DNA of 64,000 nucleotides from assembly GCA_023512835.1 (NCBI GenBank), contig CM042087.1, forward strand, positions 52,322,265-52,386,264, written 5' to 3'. Positions 32,549-42,983 of this stretch are shown one piece after another. The translations under genes and the position numbers were made by a program. The notes beneath the pieces were generated by a model. That model had not been told where the DNA came from, made no database searches, and saw only the letters and a list, made by a program, of their open reading frames with translations. Each line of letters opens with the position of its first letter. Within the stretch, counting starts at the first letter, position 1. This stretch comes from Taxillus chinensis. Taxonomy: Eukaryota > Streptophyta > Magnoliopsida > Santalales > Loranthaceae.

Positions 32549-34154
32549 TGAAATTCCCAGACACGCACTGAGAGGGGGGGTGAATCAGTGTATCAATTTA
32601 ATTTTTACCCCTTTTCTTATTTACCCCTGATGATCTCTTTAGTCAACTCAATTTTTGTGTTTGTATGCCAAATAAAAAGAAACAACAAAGACAAGGCACA
32701 CAACAATTACGTGGTTCACCCTACATTGTGTAGAGCTACGTCCACGGCGTGATTAGTAATCTGTTAACCACAGAATCTCCACTATACGATTTAGGATAGC
32801 ACACTACTACCCAAGGCTCACTGCCTCGATACAAGTTTAGGGTCTCTGCCCTTGGGTTCACTACCCAATTACAATCTTCTCACAATCAAAACAATGACTG
32901 AATCACACTGATTCTAGCCTTACAATCATAACAAATTGATTTCTCAAATTCCACAGCCTAAACAACCAAAATGCAAGTTGATTTTGATCACCAACCTGTG
33001 AGAAATCAAAATAAGAAGTCTTGTTGTTGTAGACTAACCCTTTAACTCTAGGGTTCTTCCTTCTGACCTCTTGAATGATCAGAACACGCTCCTTGTGACT
33101 GGATCTTGATCTTCAGTTGATTCACAGTCACTATATCTCTCTTTTTCTCAAATATAATCAATAAAATTGCTCTGGAGCTATCTCTCCTCACACCCCCTGA
33201 AGATAGGACGAAAATTATGATATATATATCACCATATAACCCTAATCTCCTCCCATATAATCAGCAGCCAGCTCCTGACCATTGATCTCTTTCTTTGAGT
33301 TAATATCCACCCTTGGATCTAGGTTAAAGCCTCTCTCTTAACCTAATCCAACAGCCAAATCTCCACCATTGATCTATTCTTGAATATAATATTAGCCATT
33401 GGATCAAACTTATTTAAATGAAATAATCTTAACCATTGGACCAAGCTCACCTTAATCAACAGATCTCAGCCATACACCTGGCAAACTCTGATCTGCATGT
33501 GCTGATGTTGGTATGTTGACCATAACTTTCTCCACAGAGCTCAAATTCACTTGAAGTCAAAAGAAAAGATGTATATCCTTAAGTCCTCTATCCACCCCTA
33601 AAAAATGGTGAAATTCTGAGCTAAAAATAAACCTGCACACATCATCCTATTTGCACACGATATCATTTTAGATGGCTATTTTGACCTAGAAGAAGGTCTC
33701 AAACTTTTTCACGTGCAGAACAAAAGTTGCTCCAAATAATGTCAGAAATATGTCCTCGAAATTTTAGAGCAATCGGACAAGAATTGCCTTTGCACGTGAT
33801 ATGGACTTTTCACGTGCAGAGCCCAATTGGCTCCAAATTAGGCTATAAACATGTCCTCAAAATTTCAGAGCAATCGGACAAGAATTGCCTTTGCACGTGA
33901 TATGGGCTTTTCACGTGCAGAGCCAAATGTGCTCCAATTTCTCTAGTGAGTCCCCCATAAACTGTAGATCAATAATGCCTTCTGCACGCAATATTGATTG
34001 TAGCTCCAAACTTCATTAAAATACTATTTTTGCATGTGATAATATCTGCTTCTCTGGACCTCCTCTTTCTTTCATACGATGCAATCACAAGGTTGACAAC
34101 AATGACAACAACAATCAGCATGCCAACTCTCAACAACTCACATTGGGAATAACA
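32549..34154 (-). mobile_element. Solo LTR S2 in the D 5' LTR
   Basis: 1606 bp from TGAAATTCCC to GGGAATAACA, with a perfect TSD GAGCA (32544-32548 and 34155-34159). The intact 3' LTR of D lacks it, which proves insertion. The GAGGGGGGGTGAATCAG at its left end is the reverse of the CACCCCCCTC end of copia LTRs, so it reads on the minus strand. It contains a 101-bp tandem repeat with CACGTG pairs (about 33700-33960). No coding region. Confidence 0.9.
33700..33960. repeat. 101-bp tandem repeat with paired CACGTG
   Basis: Units start about 33720 and 33821, with a partial third. Shared words are AGAGCAATCGGACAAGAATT and TTGCACGTGATATGG, and each unit ends TTTTCACGTGCAGAGCC. CACGTG occurs at 33710, 33793, 33811, 33894 and 33912, so each full unit has two G-boxes about 18 bp apart. 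Confidence 0.85.
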
Positions 34155-34608
34155 GAGCATAGCAAACGGTCAAAAGCACAGGAGCAGATTGCACAGACAG
34201 ATTTTTACATGGAGTAAAGTCTAGAGCAATACTGTTTTAGTATTTGCATTGACAAGAAGAGAGAGTTGATCCTATTTGTAAAAAGGGGTAGACCCTACTG
34301 TACTACAAGATATATAGTGGATTGGACTTGGTGTAGGTACACCCTCACCACCGTGGAGTAGATCACATTGATCGAACCACGTACATTGTGTGTCTCTGTC
34401 TTTCTTTCCCATACATGCTTGCTTGTGACTGATCTTGCATGAGACACTAATACATCACCCAAACAAAGACCGCCACAGTGAAAGAACTCTACTAAGTATC
34501 CTACTCATAAAACTTAAGAAAAAGTTTTATAGTATACAGATTCACCCCCCTCTCTGTATACAAACCCTTATTTAAAGATAATTGTGCTTGGAACCTGGGA
34601 ATATCAAT

Positions 34609-34620
34609 TGGTATTAGAGC
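34609..34620 (+). other. Primer binding site of copia D
   Basis: TGGTATTAGAGC two bases after the LTR end, an initiator tRNA-Met-type site with one substitution. Confidence 0.85.
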
Positions 34621-34728
34621 TAAGTTCTCACTGGAGGCAGATCTATCACTCTGTGGAGAAGTGATCTCACAGCTTGATAAGTTAGTGTTGTTTGAGATCT
34701 GTGGCTTAACATCTTAGTGAGTCTTTAA

Positions 34729-37123
34729 ATGGAGATTCCAATCAGCGGACCGAGTACCAGCTCCAACTACGCTAAGAGAGTGCCTATCTTTGATGACACA
34801 AATTATAAGATGTGGAGAGCGAGGATGGAGACTATGTTTATGTCCATGGGTATGGAGGTTAAGCGGGTAATCAGAGACAAATATATAGAACCAGCCAACG
34901 ACAGAGAACCCACAGAAGCTGAAAGAAGAACTTATGAGCAAAACGGCAGAGCTATGAGTGTCATTACATCAGCACTCATAGACTCTGAATATGCAAAGGT
35001 GATGGACTGCAGGGTTGCGAAGGATTTATGGGATAGACTCAAAAGTGTCTATCAAGGTGATGGCAGACTAAATGAAACCCAGTTGCAACTGTATACTCAG
35101 AGATTCGAAGCTCACAAAATGGAGGAGCAAGAGAGTATATAGGAGTTCTTTGTATGATTAACAGAAAATGTCAATGACATGCGAAGTCATGGCAAAAATA
35201 AAAAGAACTTTTCCATAGTAAAAAAGGTATTGAGAGTTTTACCCAAAAGATTCATTTCACGGGTGGAAGTTTTGGAAAACAATGAGAGACCTGGGAGACA
35301 ATGTCATTGCGGGAGTTGCAATGCGATCATTTGCGTTCGAGATGAAACTCGCTCTTATGAAGAGCCATCTACATCTATATCCCAGCCCGACCAAGGAATC
35401 AAAAGAAGTAGCCTTCAAGGCTATGAGAAAATTAAAATTAAAGAAGGAAGCCGAGTCCTCGGACAAACAAGAGGACAAGGACGGTGAAGATGGTGAAGAT
35501 GAGGTGGTAGCCTACTTCACCGAAAAATTCAGGAAGAATGGAGCAGGAAAGCAAGCTGGAGGAAAAGGGAAAGGAGGGCTTTCCCTCAGATGTTTTAAAT
35601 GTGGAAAGCAGGGGCACTTTGCATCTCAATGCAAAGTGAAAGCTAATGACTCGGATGATAAAGCCTCGGATGAAGAGGATACAAAGTGGAAGAAGTCATC
35701 ATACCGAAGAAGCTATTCCACAAGAAGACCAGCAGCTCCACAGGAGAAAAAGGGCTCACACAAGAACTACATGAGCCAGATTACTGAATCTGATGATGAA
35801 GTGGAATGTTCATCAGATTGTGCCTTTGTCGCCAAGATAGAGGTAGACAATGGCAGCACTGCCTCTGAGGAGAATGAGGGAGTAGAAGAAGAAGTAGATT
35901 TGCATGAAGCGGCTCAAGGGAGAGCTCAAGTTAGCCAAGGGAGAGCATGGTGAAATCAAAGGTGAGAAGGATAAAGTTTTGGTGGACTCCAAGGCGTTCT
36001 GCGAAGAGATTGTCAATCTAAAGCTTAAGTTAGGGGAGCAGATCAAGATTTGTGATGACATCACCACAACACTTACCACCAAAGACACCACAATCCAATT
36101 GCTTGAAGAAGAACTGGTAGGCCTTCAACAGCAGATCTCAAAAGACAGAGGCAGTCAAGCCTCAACCTCTGGCAACTCCTAGATCAGATCACTCATCAAA
36201 GCACCAGACACTCAGAAGAACGGGGCGACACCGCATGTTACGGGAATGGCTGTCAATTCAGATAATCCTACGAAGGTAGTCAATCCTTTTTCCCATGACA
36301 ATCCACTGGATGAAATGGAGAGAGTGAGTGACGTGATCCCGAGCAACATGAAAGGGAAGGGTGGCGTAAATAATGAGAAGATGGAGAGACATCCGAAGGA
36401 GTCCAAGCTCAATGGAGTGACCAAATGCGTTCAGAAATCTGAGCATTCCAAGAATGTGAAGAAATCTAATGCAACTGTCATTTCTTCAAGTGTTCGGGTG
36501 CCCCTCAAGAAAGAAGGTAAACCTGTGAAACCAACCGTCAAGGCCAGGCCTATTTTGAAGAAGATCCCAGTTGTTCAGAGGGGAACAACACCAGCTTTCA
36601 GGGTCACTGCTACTACTGTGCAGTGTGGGGACACATGGCTAGACATTGTTGGTGGAGGTATCCAGTGCAAAGTCCTAGAACAGTGATGAATACATCCACA
36701 AGGAACTTGCATCAGAAGGAAAGAAAGAAACCAATTAGAAGTTTCTGCACTTACTGTCAGAAATAAGGTCATGAAGAAACTTCATGCTGGTGGAAGCCAA
36801 AGCCGATTACCACAGGCAACAAGTTTGCTGTACTTTCGGACTTAGATGTTTGTGATAATTGCGGGAGTGAACGACATAGTACAAGAAGAGTACTTATTCC
36901 TGAGTAGAATAAGAAAAAGGATACTGTGAAAGTTAAAGAGAAAAGGAAAGTGTTTGCATCTCAGAAGACTATGAAGCCTACATCTCAGAGGGAGTGCTTC
37001 AAGTCTAAAGTAAAACAGGGAGAGCACTTCAAGTCTAAAGTAAAACAAGTCTATATGACTAAAGGGAAAGAAGTGGCTCACATTGCTGAGATTGCATTGA
37101 AAGCAGACATCAAGGACAGATAG
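34729..37123 (+). pseudogene. Gag of copia D, with stops and frameshifts
   Basis: Start is the ATG of MEIPISGPSTSSNYAKRVP. The DUF4219/UBN2 domain shows YKMWRARMETMFMSMG, AKDLWDRLKSVYQGDG and TQLQLYTQRFEAHKM. Stops at 35140-35142 and 35155 and a frameshift near 35280 follow. The knuckle CFKCGKQGHFASQC is at 35591-35632. A charged coiled-coil region (35890-36180) comes next, then a basic region (36246-36686). A second knuckle, CTYCQK(stop)GHEETSC, near 36745-36785 carries a stop at its middle. The frame reaches the protease at a TAG 37121-37123. Gag is unrelated in detail to A/B/E. Confidence 0.85.
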
Positions 37124-38716
37124 TGGATCCTTGATAGTGGCTGCTCAGGTCACATGACTGGTAACCTGAAGAAACTGTCAGATGTAAACAAAGACAAATC
37201 TGGCAAAGTGAGATTTGGCAATGATAGCTCTTTGAAGATCAAGGGGCTAGGCTCTGCCAAATGGGGTAAGGACAAACTGAAGGATGTGTTGTATGTTGAA
37301 GGATTAAAGTATAATCTCGTATCCGTTAGTCAGCTGTGTGATGCAGGTCATGAAGTGACCTTTACTAAAACTGATTATCAAGTAAAGAGAGAAAATGGCA
37401 ACACAGTAGCACTTGGAAGAAGGACAGATGGGGACTTGTATATAATTGATGAGAGCAAGACCCATAGCTGTCATATGACGAAAGTAGAAGAAAATGAACT
37501 CTGGCATAGAAGACAGGGACATCTGAATCAGAAGAACATGAGAAGACTTGTGAACCGCAAGGTTATTAGGGATATCCTAGACATCAAAAGAGAAAGAGAG
37601 CATGTCTGCTCGGCATGCCTACATGGAAAACAAGCCAGATTTCATTATAAAGTAAAAGAGTACAGTTCTGAAGCAGCTCTAGACATTGTGCATATAGACC
37701 TATGTGGACCAATGAGAAACAAGGGACTCAATGGTGAAAGATATTTCATCTTGTTTGTGGATGACTTCACCAGAAGAACTTGTATTATGTATCTAAAGCA
37801 CAAGACAGAAGCTTTGGAGTACTTCAAGAAGTATAGAAGAATGGCTGAAAATGACTATGGTCGAAAGATTAAGATATTGAGATCTGATCAGGGTACTGAG
37901 TTTACAAATAAAGTTTTTGAAAGATATCTAAATAAACATGGGATTCAGCATCAATTATCAGCAGCAAGGACTCCACAACAAAATGGAGTTGTTGAAAGGA
38001 AAAATAGGGCTATCATTGAAATGGGCAGAACCTTATTGCTGGAAGCTAATCTACATGCAAGATTCTGGATAGAGGCAACCAGAACAGCAGTACACTTACT
38101 GAACAGAGTCACATTAGGACCAAGGACAGATTGCACTCCTTATGAACTATGGTGTGGGAAGAAGTCAACAGCCAAATACTTCAGAATATTTGGAAGTCCT
38201 TACTTCGTGAAGATAAAGGAGCAAGGAAGAGGAAAGTTTCATGCCAGATCTGAGGAAGGAACATTCATTGGATACTTATATCAGACAAAGGGATATAGAG
38301 TCTTTCTTCCAAGACTTGAAAAAGTTATAACTTCAAGTGAAGTTAAAGTGGATGAAAATTGGAAGAAGAATGTAACTGAGGATGAGAATCCAGATTTTAA
38401 AGTAGCAGAACCTCAGATAGAAGAAGAGACTGAGCATGGAAAGGAAAAGAAAGATGAGGACACAGACTCAGAGAAGTCTGATGAAGAAGAGAAGGAAAAG
38501 TCCAACCCTGGAGAAAATTCAACCAAAAAGACTAGGAGGACATGGTCCAGTGTGCATGACAAGGATCAGATCCTTGGTGATCCCCAAGCAGGTGTAACTG
38601 CCAGAAGAAAGTTTACAAGGGCTACTGCCTTGCTCTCTCAGATAGAGCCCAAAACAGTTGGAGAAGCAGTAGAGGATGAAGCTTGGGTCACAGCAATGAA
38701 TGATGAGCTAGACTAA
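37124..38716 (+). CDS. Protease and integrase of copia D
   Basis: Protease WILDSGCSGHMTG begins right after a TAG (37121-37123). The open part 37154-38716 covers GAG_pre-integrase (LWHRRQGHLNQKNMRRL with CSACLHGKQ, the HHCC site). The integrase core has all three catalytic residues: Asp in VHIDLCGPM, Asp in RSDQGTEFTNKVF and Glu in QQNGVVERKNR. The C-terminal part has FGSPYFVKI and an acidic linker (about 38380-38540). It ends with a TAG where RT begins (NDELD, then stop). This is the longest open pol segment in the window (520 codons). Confidence 0.92.
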   Translation, partial: WILDSGCSGHMTGNLKKLSDVNKDKSGKVRFGNDSSLKIKGLGSAKWGKDKLKDVLYVEGLKYNLVSVSQLCDAGHEVTFTKTDYQVKRENGNTVALGRRTDGDLYIIDESKTHSCHMTKVEENELWHRRQGHLNQKNMRRLVNRKVIRDILDIKREREHVCSACLHGKQARFHYKVKEYSSEAALDIVHIDLCGPMRNKGLNGERYFILFVDDFTRRTCIMYLKHKTEALEYFKKYRRMAENDYGRKIKILRSDQGTEFTNKVFERYLNKHGIQHQLSAARTPQQNGVVERKNRAIIEMGRTLLLEANLHARFWIEATRTAVHLLNRVTLGPRTDCTPYELWCGKKSTAKYFRIFGSPYFVKIKEQGRGKFHARSEEGTFIGYLYQTKGYRVFLPRLEKVITSSEVKVDENWKKNVTEDENPDFKVAEPQIEEETEHGKEKKDEDTDSEKSDEEEKEKSNPGENSTKKTRRTWSSVHDKDQILGDPQAGVTARRKFTRATALLSQIEPKTVGEAVEDEAWVTAMNDELD

Positions 38717-39540
38717 ATTGAAAAAAACAAGACATGGGAGCTGGTTCCTAGACCAAAGAGTAAAAATGTCATCGGAACAAAGTGGGTGTTCATAAATAAA
38801 CTGAATGAAGATGGCAAGGTTATTAGGAACAAGGCTAGACCAGTATACAAAGGATACTCTCAGATTGAGGGTATAGATGTTGATGAAACATTTGCCCCAG
38901 TAACAAGGTTAGAAATGATTAGGATGTTTCTTGCATTGGCAGCACACAAGAGGTTCAAAGTCTATCAAATGGATGTGAAGTCTGCATTTCTAAATGGATT
39001 GCTGAAAGAGGAAGTTTATATTGAGCAACCAGATGGAGTACAGATTGCCGATGATGAGACACATGTATGTAGGTTAAAGAAAGCCTTGTATGGCCTGAAG
39101 CAGGCTCCTAGGGCATGGTACAACCGACTGGATGGGTATCTACAGAAAATGAACTTCAGTAGAGGAACAGTGGATCATAATTTATATATACTGAATTCAG
39201 ATAGAGGTCAGCTGGCTACCATAGTCTATATAGATGACATCATATTCGGAGGCAGTCACTAAGAAAATGAGTGATGAATTTGAAATGTCTCTCATAGGTG
39301 AGTTAACATACTTCTTGGGCTTACTGATCAGGCAAACTGCTGAAGGAATCTTTATATCACAGCACAAGTATGCCAGAGAACTGTTACAGAAGTATGGGAT
39401 GAATGATAGCAGGCCTGTTGGAACACCAACGCCTACATTGCTGCAAATTACACAAAGATCAGGAAGGGAAGAGTGTAAATCAAAAAGAGTATCGAGGCAT
39501 GATTGGAAGCCTCCTCTACATTATAGCCTCCCGACCTGAT
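38717..39540 (+). pseudogene. Reverse transcriptase of copia D
   Basis: Copia [57 protein letters not shown] (Asp), [20 protein letters not shown] and [11 protein letters not shown] (39225-39252), so the catalytic box is intact. A frameshift at about 39255 moves the rest (MSDEFEMSLIGELTYFLGLL) to another frame, and another near 39450 breaks the C-terminal part. Confidence 0.9.
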
Positions 39541-40085
39541 CTCATGCAAGTTGTGTGCTAAGCAAGTAGATATCAAGTGGATCCGAAGGAGTCTCACTTG
39601 CTGGCAGTCAAGAGAATTCTTAGATACCTAAATGGTACACTAGAAATGGGGTTATGGTATCCCTCTAAGGATTCTAATGAATTACAGGCTTACAATGATG
39701 CAGGCTGGGCTGGAAACATAGATGACAGACGATCTACCAGGTCTGCAGCTTTTTATCCTGGGTTCGAAGTGTGTTGCATGGTTGAGCCGTAAACATAACA
39801 ATGTAGCCTGCAGCACAGCCGAAGCTGAATATGTGGTGGCACATGTTGTATGTACTCAAGTGGTATGGACGCATACTCAACTGTCAGACTTGGGAGTGAA
39901 TGTGGAATTACCTGTCACCATTTGGTGTGACAACCAGAGTGCAATCAGTATTAGCAGGAATCTCGTTCAGCATTCAAAGACCAAGCATATCGACTACCGA
40001 TACCACTACATCAAAGAACAAGTGGAAGAGGGAACTGTATAATTTGTGTACGTTCCCACGCAAGAACAAACTGCAGATATACTCA
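39541..40085 (+). pseudogene. RNase H of copia D
   Basis: KESHLLAVKRILRYLNGTLE, AYNDAGWAGNIDDRRSTR (Asp), then, after a frameshift near 39745, CSTAEAEYVVAHVVCTQVVW, IWCDNQSAISISRN and HSKTKHIDYRYHYIKEQVEE. It ends with the conserved QEQTADILTKPL near 40060-40090. One frameshift and one stop (TAA at 40040) break it. Confidence 0.87.
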
Positions 40086-40310
40086 CCAAACCTCTTTCCA
40101 TTTTGCTATTTGATAGACACCGAAGCAGGCTGTCTGTACAGTTACCACCTCACGCGTAAGGTGTCTGCGAGGTTCCCCTCTCTTTCTTTGCAATTGGTTG
40201 GCAAAGGGGGAGACGAGACGAGAGTACAGTGTCCAGGGGGAGCACATAGTGGCAGAGTTTAGGGGAAATGATTTGAAAGGTTTGCGCATCCTGTATGTTG
40301 CCAACAATTC

Positions 40311-40323
40311 CAAAGGGGGAGAT
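40311..40323 (+). other. Polypurine tract of copia D
   Basis: CAAAGGGGGAGAT directly before the 3' LTR start at 40324. The 220-bp stretch between pol and this tract is untranslated. Confidence 0.9.
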
Positions 40324-41494
40324 TGTTGTTCCCACGAGGTTGAGTTGTCATTGTTGTCAACATGTTGCAGGAAACGCAATCCGCAAGCTCGAAGGTCTAG
40401 GTCGAAGATCTGTACTTGGTTGGATAACTTCGTAGAGTGATCTCTTAGAGTGAGCTCGTAGAGGGAGTCTACCTATGTACGTTCTGTATGTTCTGACTCG
40501 AAGTTCGTAGATCAGAAGACTCGAAGGTCGTAGATCAAAAGACTCGAAGGTCGAAGACTCGCAGGACATAGACTGACAGAACATGAGGCTCGTACCACCC
40601 TGAAAGGACCACAGGGTCGAAGCCTCGAAGGGACACAGGGTCGTAGGGTCATAGACTCAAGGTGCAGACAAATGCAGAGTCGTGTCTCGCAGATTCGAAG
40701 CTAAGACTCGTTGAGTCGTAGCACGTAAGGTCGTAGACTGAAGCTCACAGGGTCGTAGGACCTGTTGCACAGACCCAAAAGTATCTACTAGCCAAGGCAA
40801 ATGCAGTTGTTAGACTCGAAGACTCGTAAAGCTTAAAAGCTCGTAGCACTGATTCTGACCTAGCTTCGAAGACAGAAAGCAGAAGTATTGGAAGATGAAC
40901 GCCCTTGGTTCGAAGACTCAGACTCGAAGAATCGAAGAGGAAGACTCGTAGACGCGTAGAAAGGCTACGAGGCAATATCTCCGAGGCTGTGGCTTGTGAA
41001 AGGAACGGAGCGCGCTACGAAGGAGTGAAACGCGTGGACGCTCACCGTTTCAGTAAGTTGTTACCTAGGCAGTAGTCTTAAGTACACTAAGTACTGCAAA
41101 ACACGTGGACGTCATCCAAGAGGGGTGTAACTTGTTTCTACGGTGAAGATCACAGGCTGAAACATGCTTAACCCTAGCTGGAGGGTTTTGGACTTTGCCC
41201 GGCCTATAAAAAGCAAGGAATGTGCCTGACGTAAAGTGTGCGCCGAATAATATTCTTTGTGCAGTGAAGAAACGTATCTGCAGAGATACATGAGGCGACG
41301 CAGAGTAGTTCATACACACAGAGAGAAAGAGAGGGAGATTGAAAGAAAGATAACAGTGAGTTTGTCCATCTTTCTTCCTTATACATTTTGTGAACAGATC
41401 GTGAGTCCAGAAAAGGAGTGATTGAAGGTCGAGCATAGCAAACGGTCAACAGCGCAGGAGCAGATTGCGCAGACAGATTTTTACAGTGAGTAAA
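40324..41494 (+). repeat. 3' LTR of copia D, first part
   Basis: Starts TGTTGTTCCCACGAGG; collinear with 31440-32548 plus 34160-34220 of the 5' LTR. Cut at 41494 by E; the last five bases GTAAA (41490-41494) are the left TSD. TATA box at 41205-41212. Confidence 0.93.
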
Positions 41495-42922
41495 TGTTGG
41501 ATCAAGCCCAGAATTTGGATAATGCTGATAAAGCCCTATGTAATTTGATTTGAGACCTTTGTTGTTTTATCTTAAGTCATTGCAGAAGATATAACCTTCA
41601 TTCGTATCTACACTCGTATGAGCAAAGCTAAGGACGGGATATTTAATCCTGATCCAGGTGAGAATGACTGTCGTCAAATACTTGGTAAATAACCAAGTCT
41701 TTACCTCATATGGAATAAGGATCATTCGTGCGGAGTAAGAACCTAAAAGCTACGGACTAAGAAATCCGCACCTAATACTTCAAACGGACTAAGTCTAAAA
41801 GATGCGGAGTAAGAATCTTAGTCTACAAAGTCGCACGGAATAAGAGAGTCAATGCGGAGTTAAAAAGATCAGTTTTCCACTTAACTAGACTAAAGTACAG
41901 AAGACACGGAGTAAGGAATCCGAGTCGTCCATACATGCGGAGTAAGGAAGTACTTCTACGGAATAAGGACTTGAGTCTTTATTAGAGGCGGAGTAAGGAA
42001 GCTAGATGCAGAGTAAGGAATCCGAACCACTCACTCATGCGGAGTAAGGATGTGCTGATACGGAGTAAGCCATCCGTTCCTTTAACTCATGCGGAGTAAG
42101 GAAACTAGTTGCGGAGTAAGGAAGCGCAGATGCGGAGTAAGCACTCCAACCTTCTCTTTCATATGGAGTAAGGAAGCGCTTACTCGGAACAAGGATTCCA
42201 GCACCAAATTGATACGGAGTAAGCAATCAGTATTACGGAGTAAGGATCCGAGCTTAATTTAAGCACGGAGTAAGGAACCTTACACTGGATTCATGAAAAC
42301 GCTACTTCAACTTATCTCTTCGTGATCAAAGTGATCAGCTCGCTGTTTCCCAATGTAAAACAAACTTGTTGAGAACCTAAAGCATCTTACACGTGGATCA
42401 TCCGGATATGTGGACACAACTTTAACTACGCTTGGGAACTTACAAAGACTCTCACGCGTTGCAAACCCAAGATCTTGAAGACCACATCCGCAACAATTAA
42501 TGCAGAGAGATTTCCGAGAGACAGTAAATGGACACAATATCCGGAACAACAAGTTCCGAGGTTGTCTCTTGAGGATGTCATTATAAATAGCAACACTTGT
42601 ATATTTATAAAAAGGGACTTCTTTGTAAACAAAAAAAAAAGGCGTACATGTACAAAAGCTCACAGAGATCTAAGAGGCTAGTGTGTGTGTACTTGTAAAT
42701 GGAGTGTTAAAGAGTTGTTAAGTAGGTCTAAAAGCTTTCAAGCTTTAGACTGCTTTCATTTTGTTGTACTTATCATACTGATAATAAAACAAAATACTTC
42801 CACTATCTGGTTATCTTTCGTATTGTTTCTATCTCTTAACCAGATAAGTGTTGTGCCAAAGACTTAGGAAAGAGCTTTGATAAGAGCCTATTCACCCCCC
42901 TCTAGGCTTCAAGGGACCAACA
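41495..42922 (+). repeat. 5' LTR of copia E
   Basis: TGTTGGATCAAGCCC to GGGACCAACA, 1428 bp. The U3 array of CGGAGTAAGGA words runs 41707-42277 (the reverse of TCCTTACTCCG in A and B). TATA box TATAAATA at 42582-42589. CACCCCCCTCTAGG run near the end. Confidence 0.93.
42582..42589 (+). promoter_or_regulatory. TATA box of the E 5' LTR
   Basis: TATAAATA in GTCATTATAAATAGCAAC, repeated in the 3' LTR remnant at about 61342-61349. It follows the CGGAGTAAGGA array, the normal order of enhancer then core promoter in U3. Confidence 0.65.
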
Positions 42923-42924
42923 AG

Positions 42925-42939
42925 TGGTATCAGAGCAAG
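42925..42939 (+). other. Primer binding site of copia E
   Basis: TGGTATCAGAGCAAG, initiator tRNA-Met-type, two bases after the LTR end. Confidence 0.92.
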
Positions 42940-42983
42940 TTCTATTTGTTCTAAGTAGAGATCCCACTCTTTCACTCTTATCA

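Larger units (their letters stand above)
31440..34606 (+). repeat. 5' LTR of copia D, interrupted by S2
   Basis: Starts TGTTGTTCCCAC and ends GGAATATCA at 34606. From 31490 to about 32060 it is full of TCGTAG/TCGAAG words (for example GACTCGAAGGTCGAAGACTCG). A TATA box TATAAAAA is at 32322-32329. Its end has the CACCCCCCTCT run typical of copia LTRs. Confidence 0.92.
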
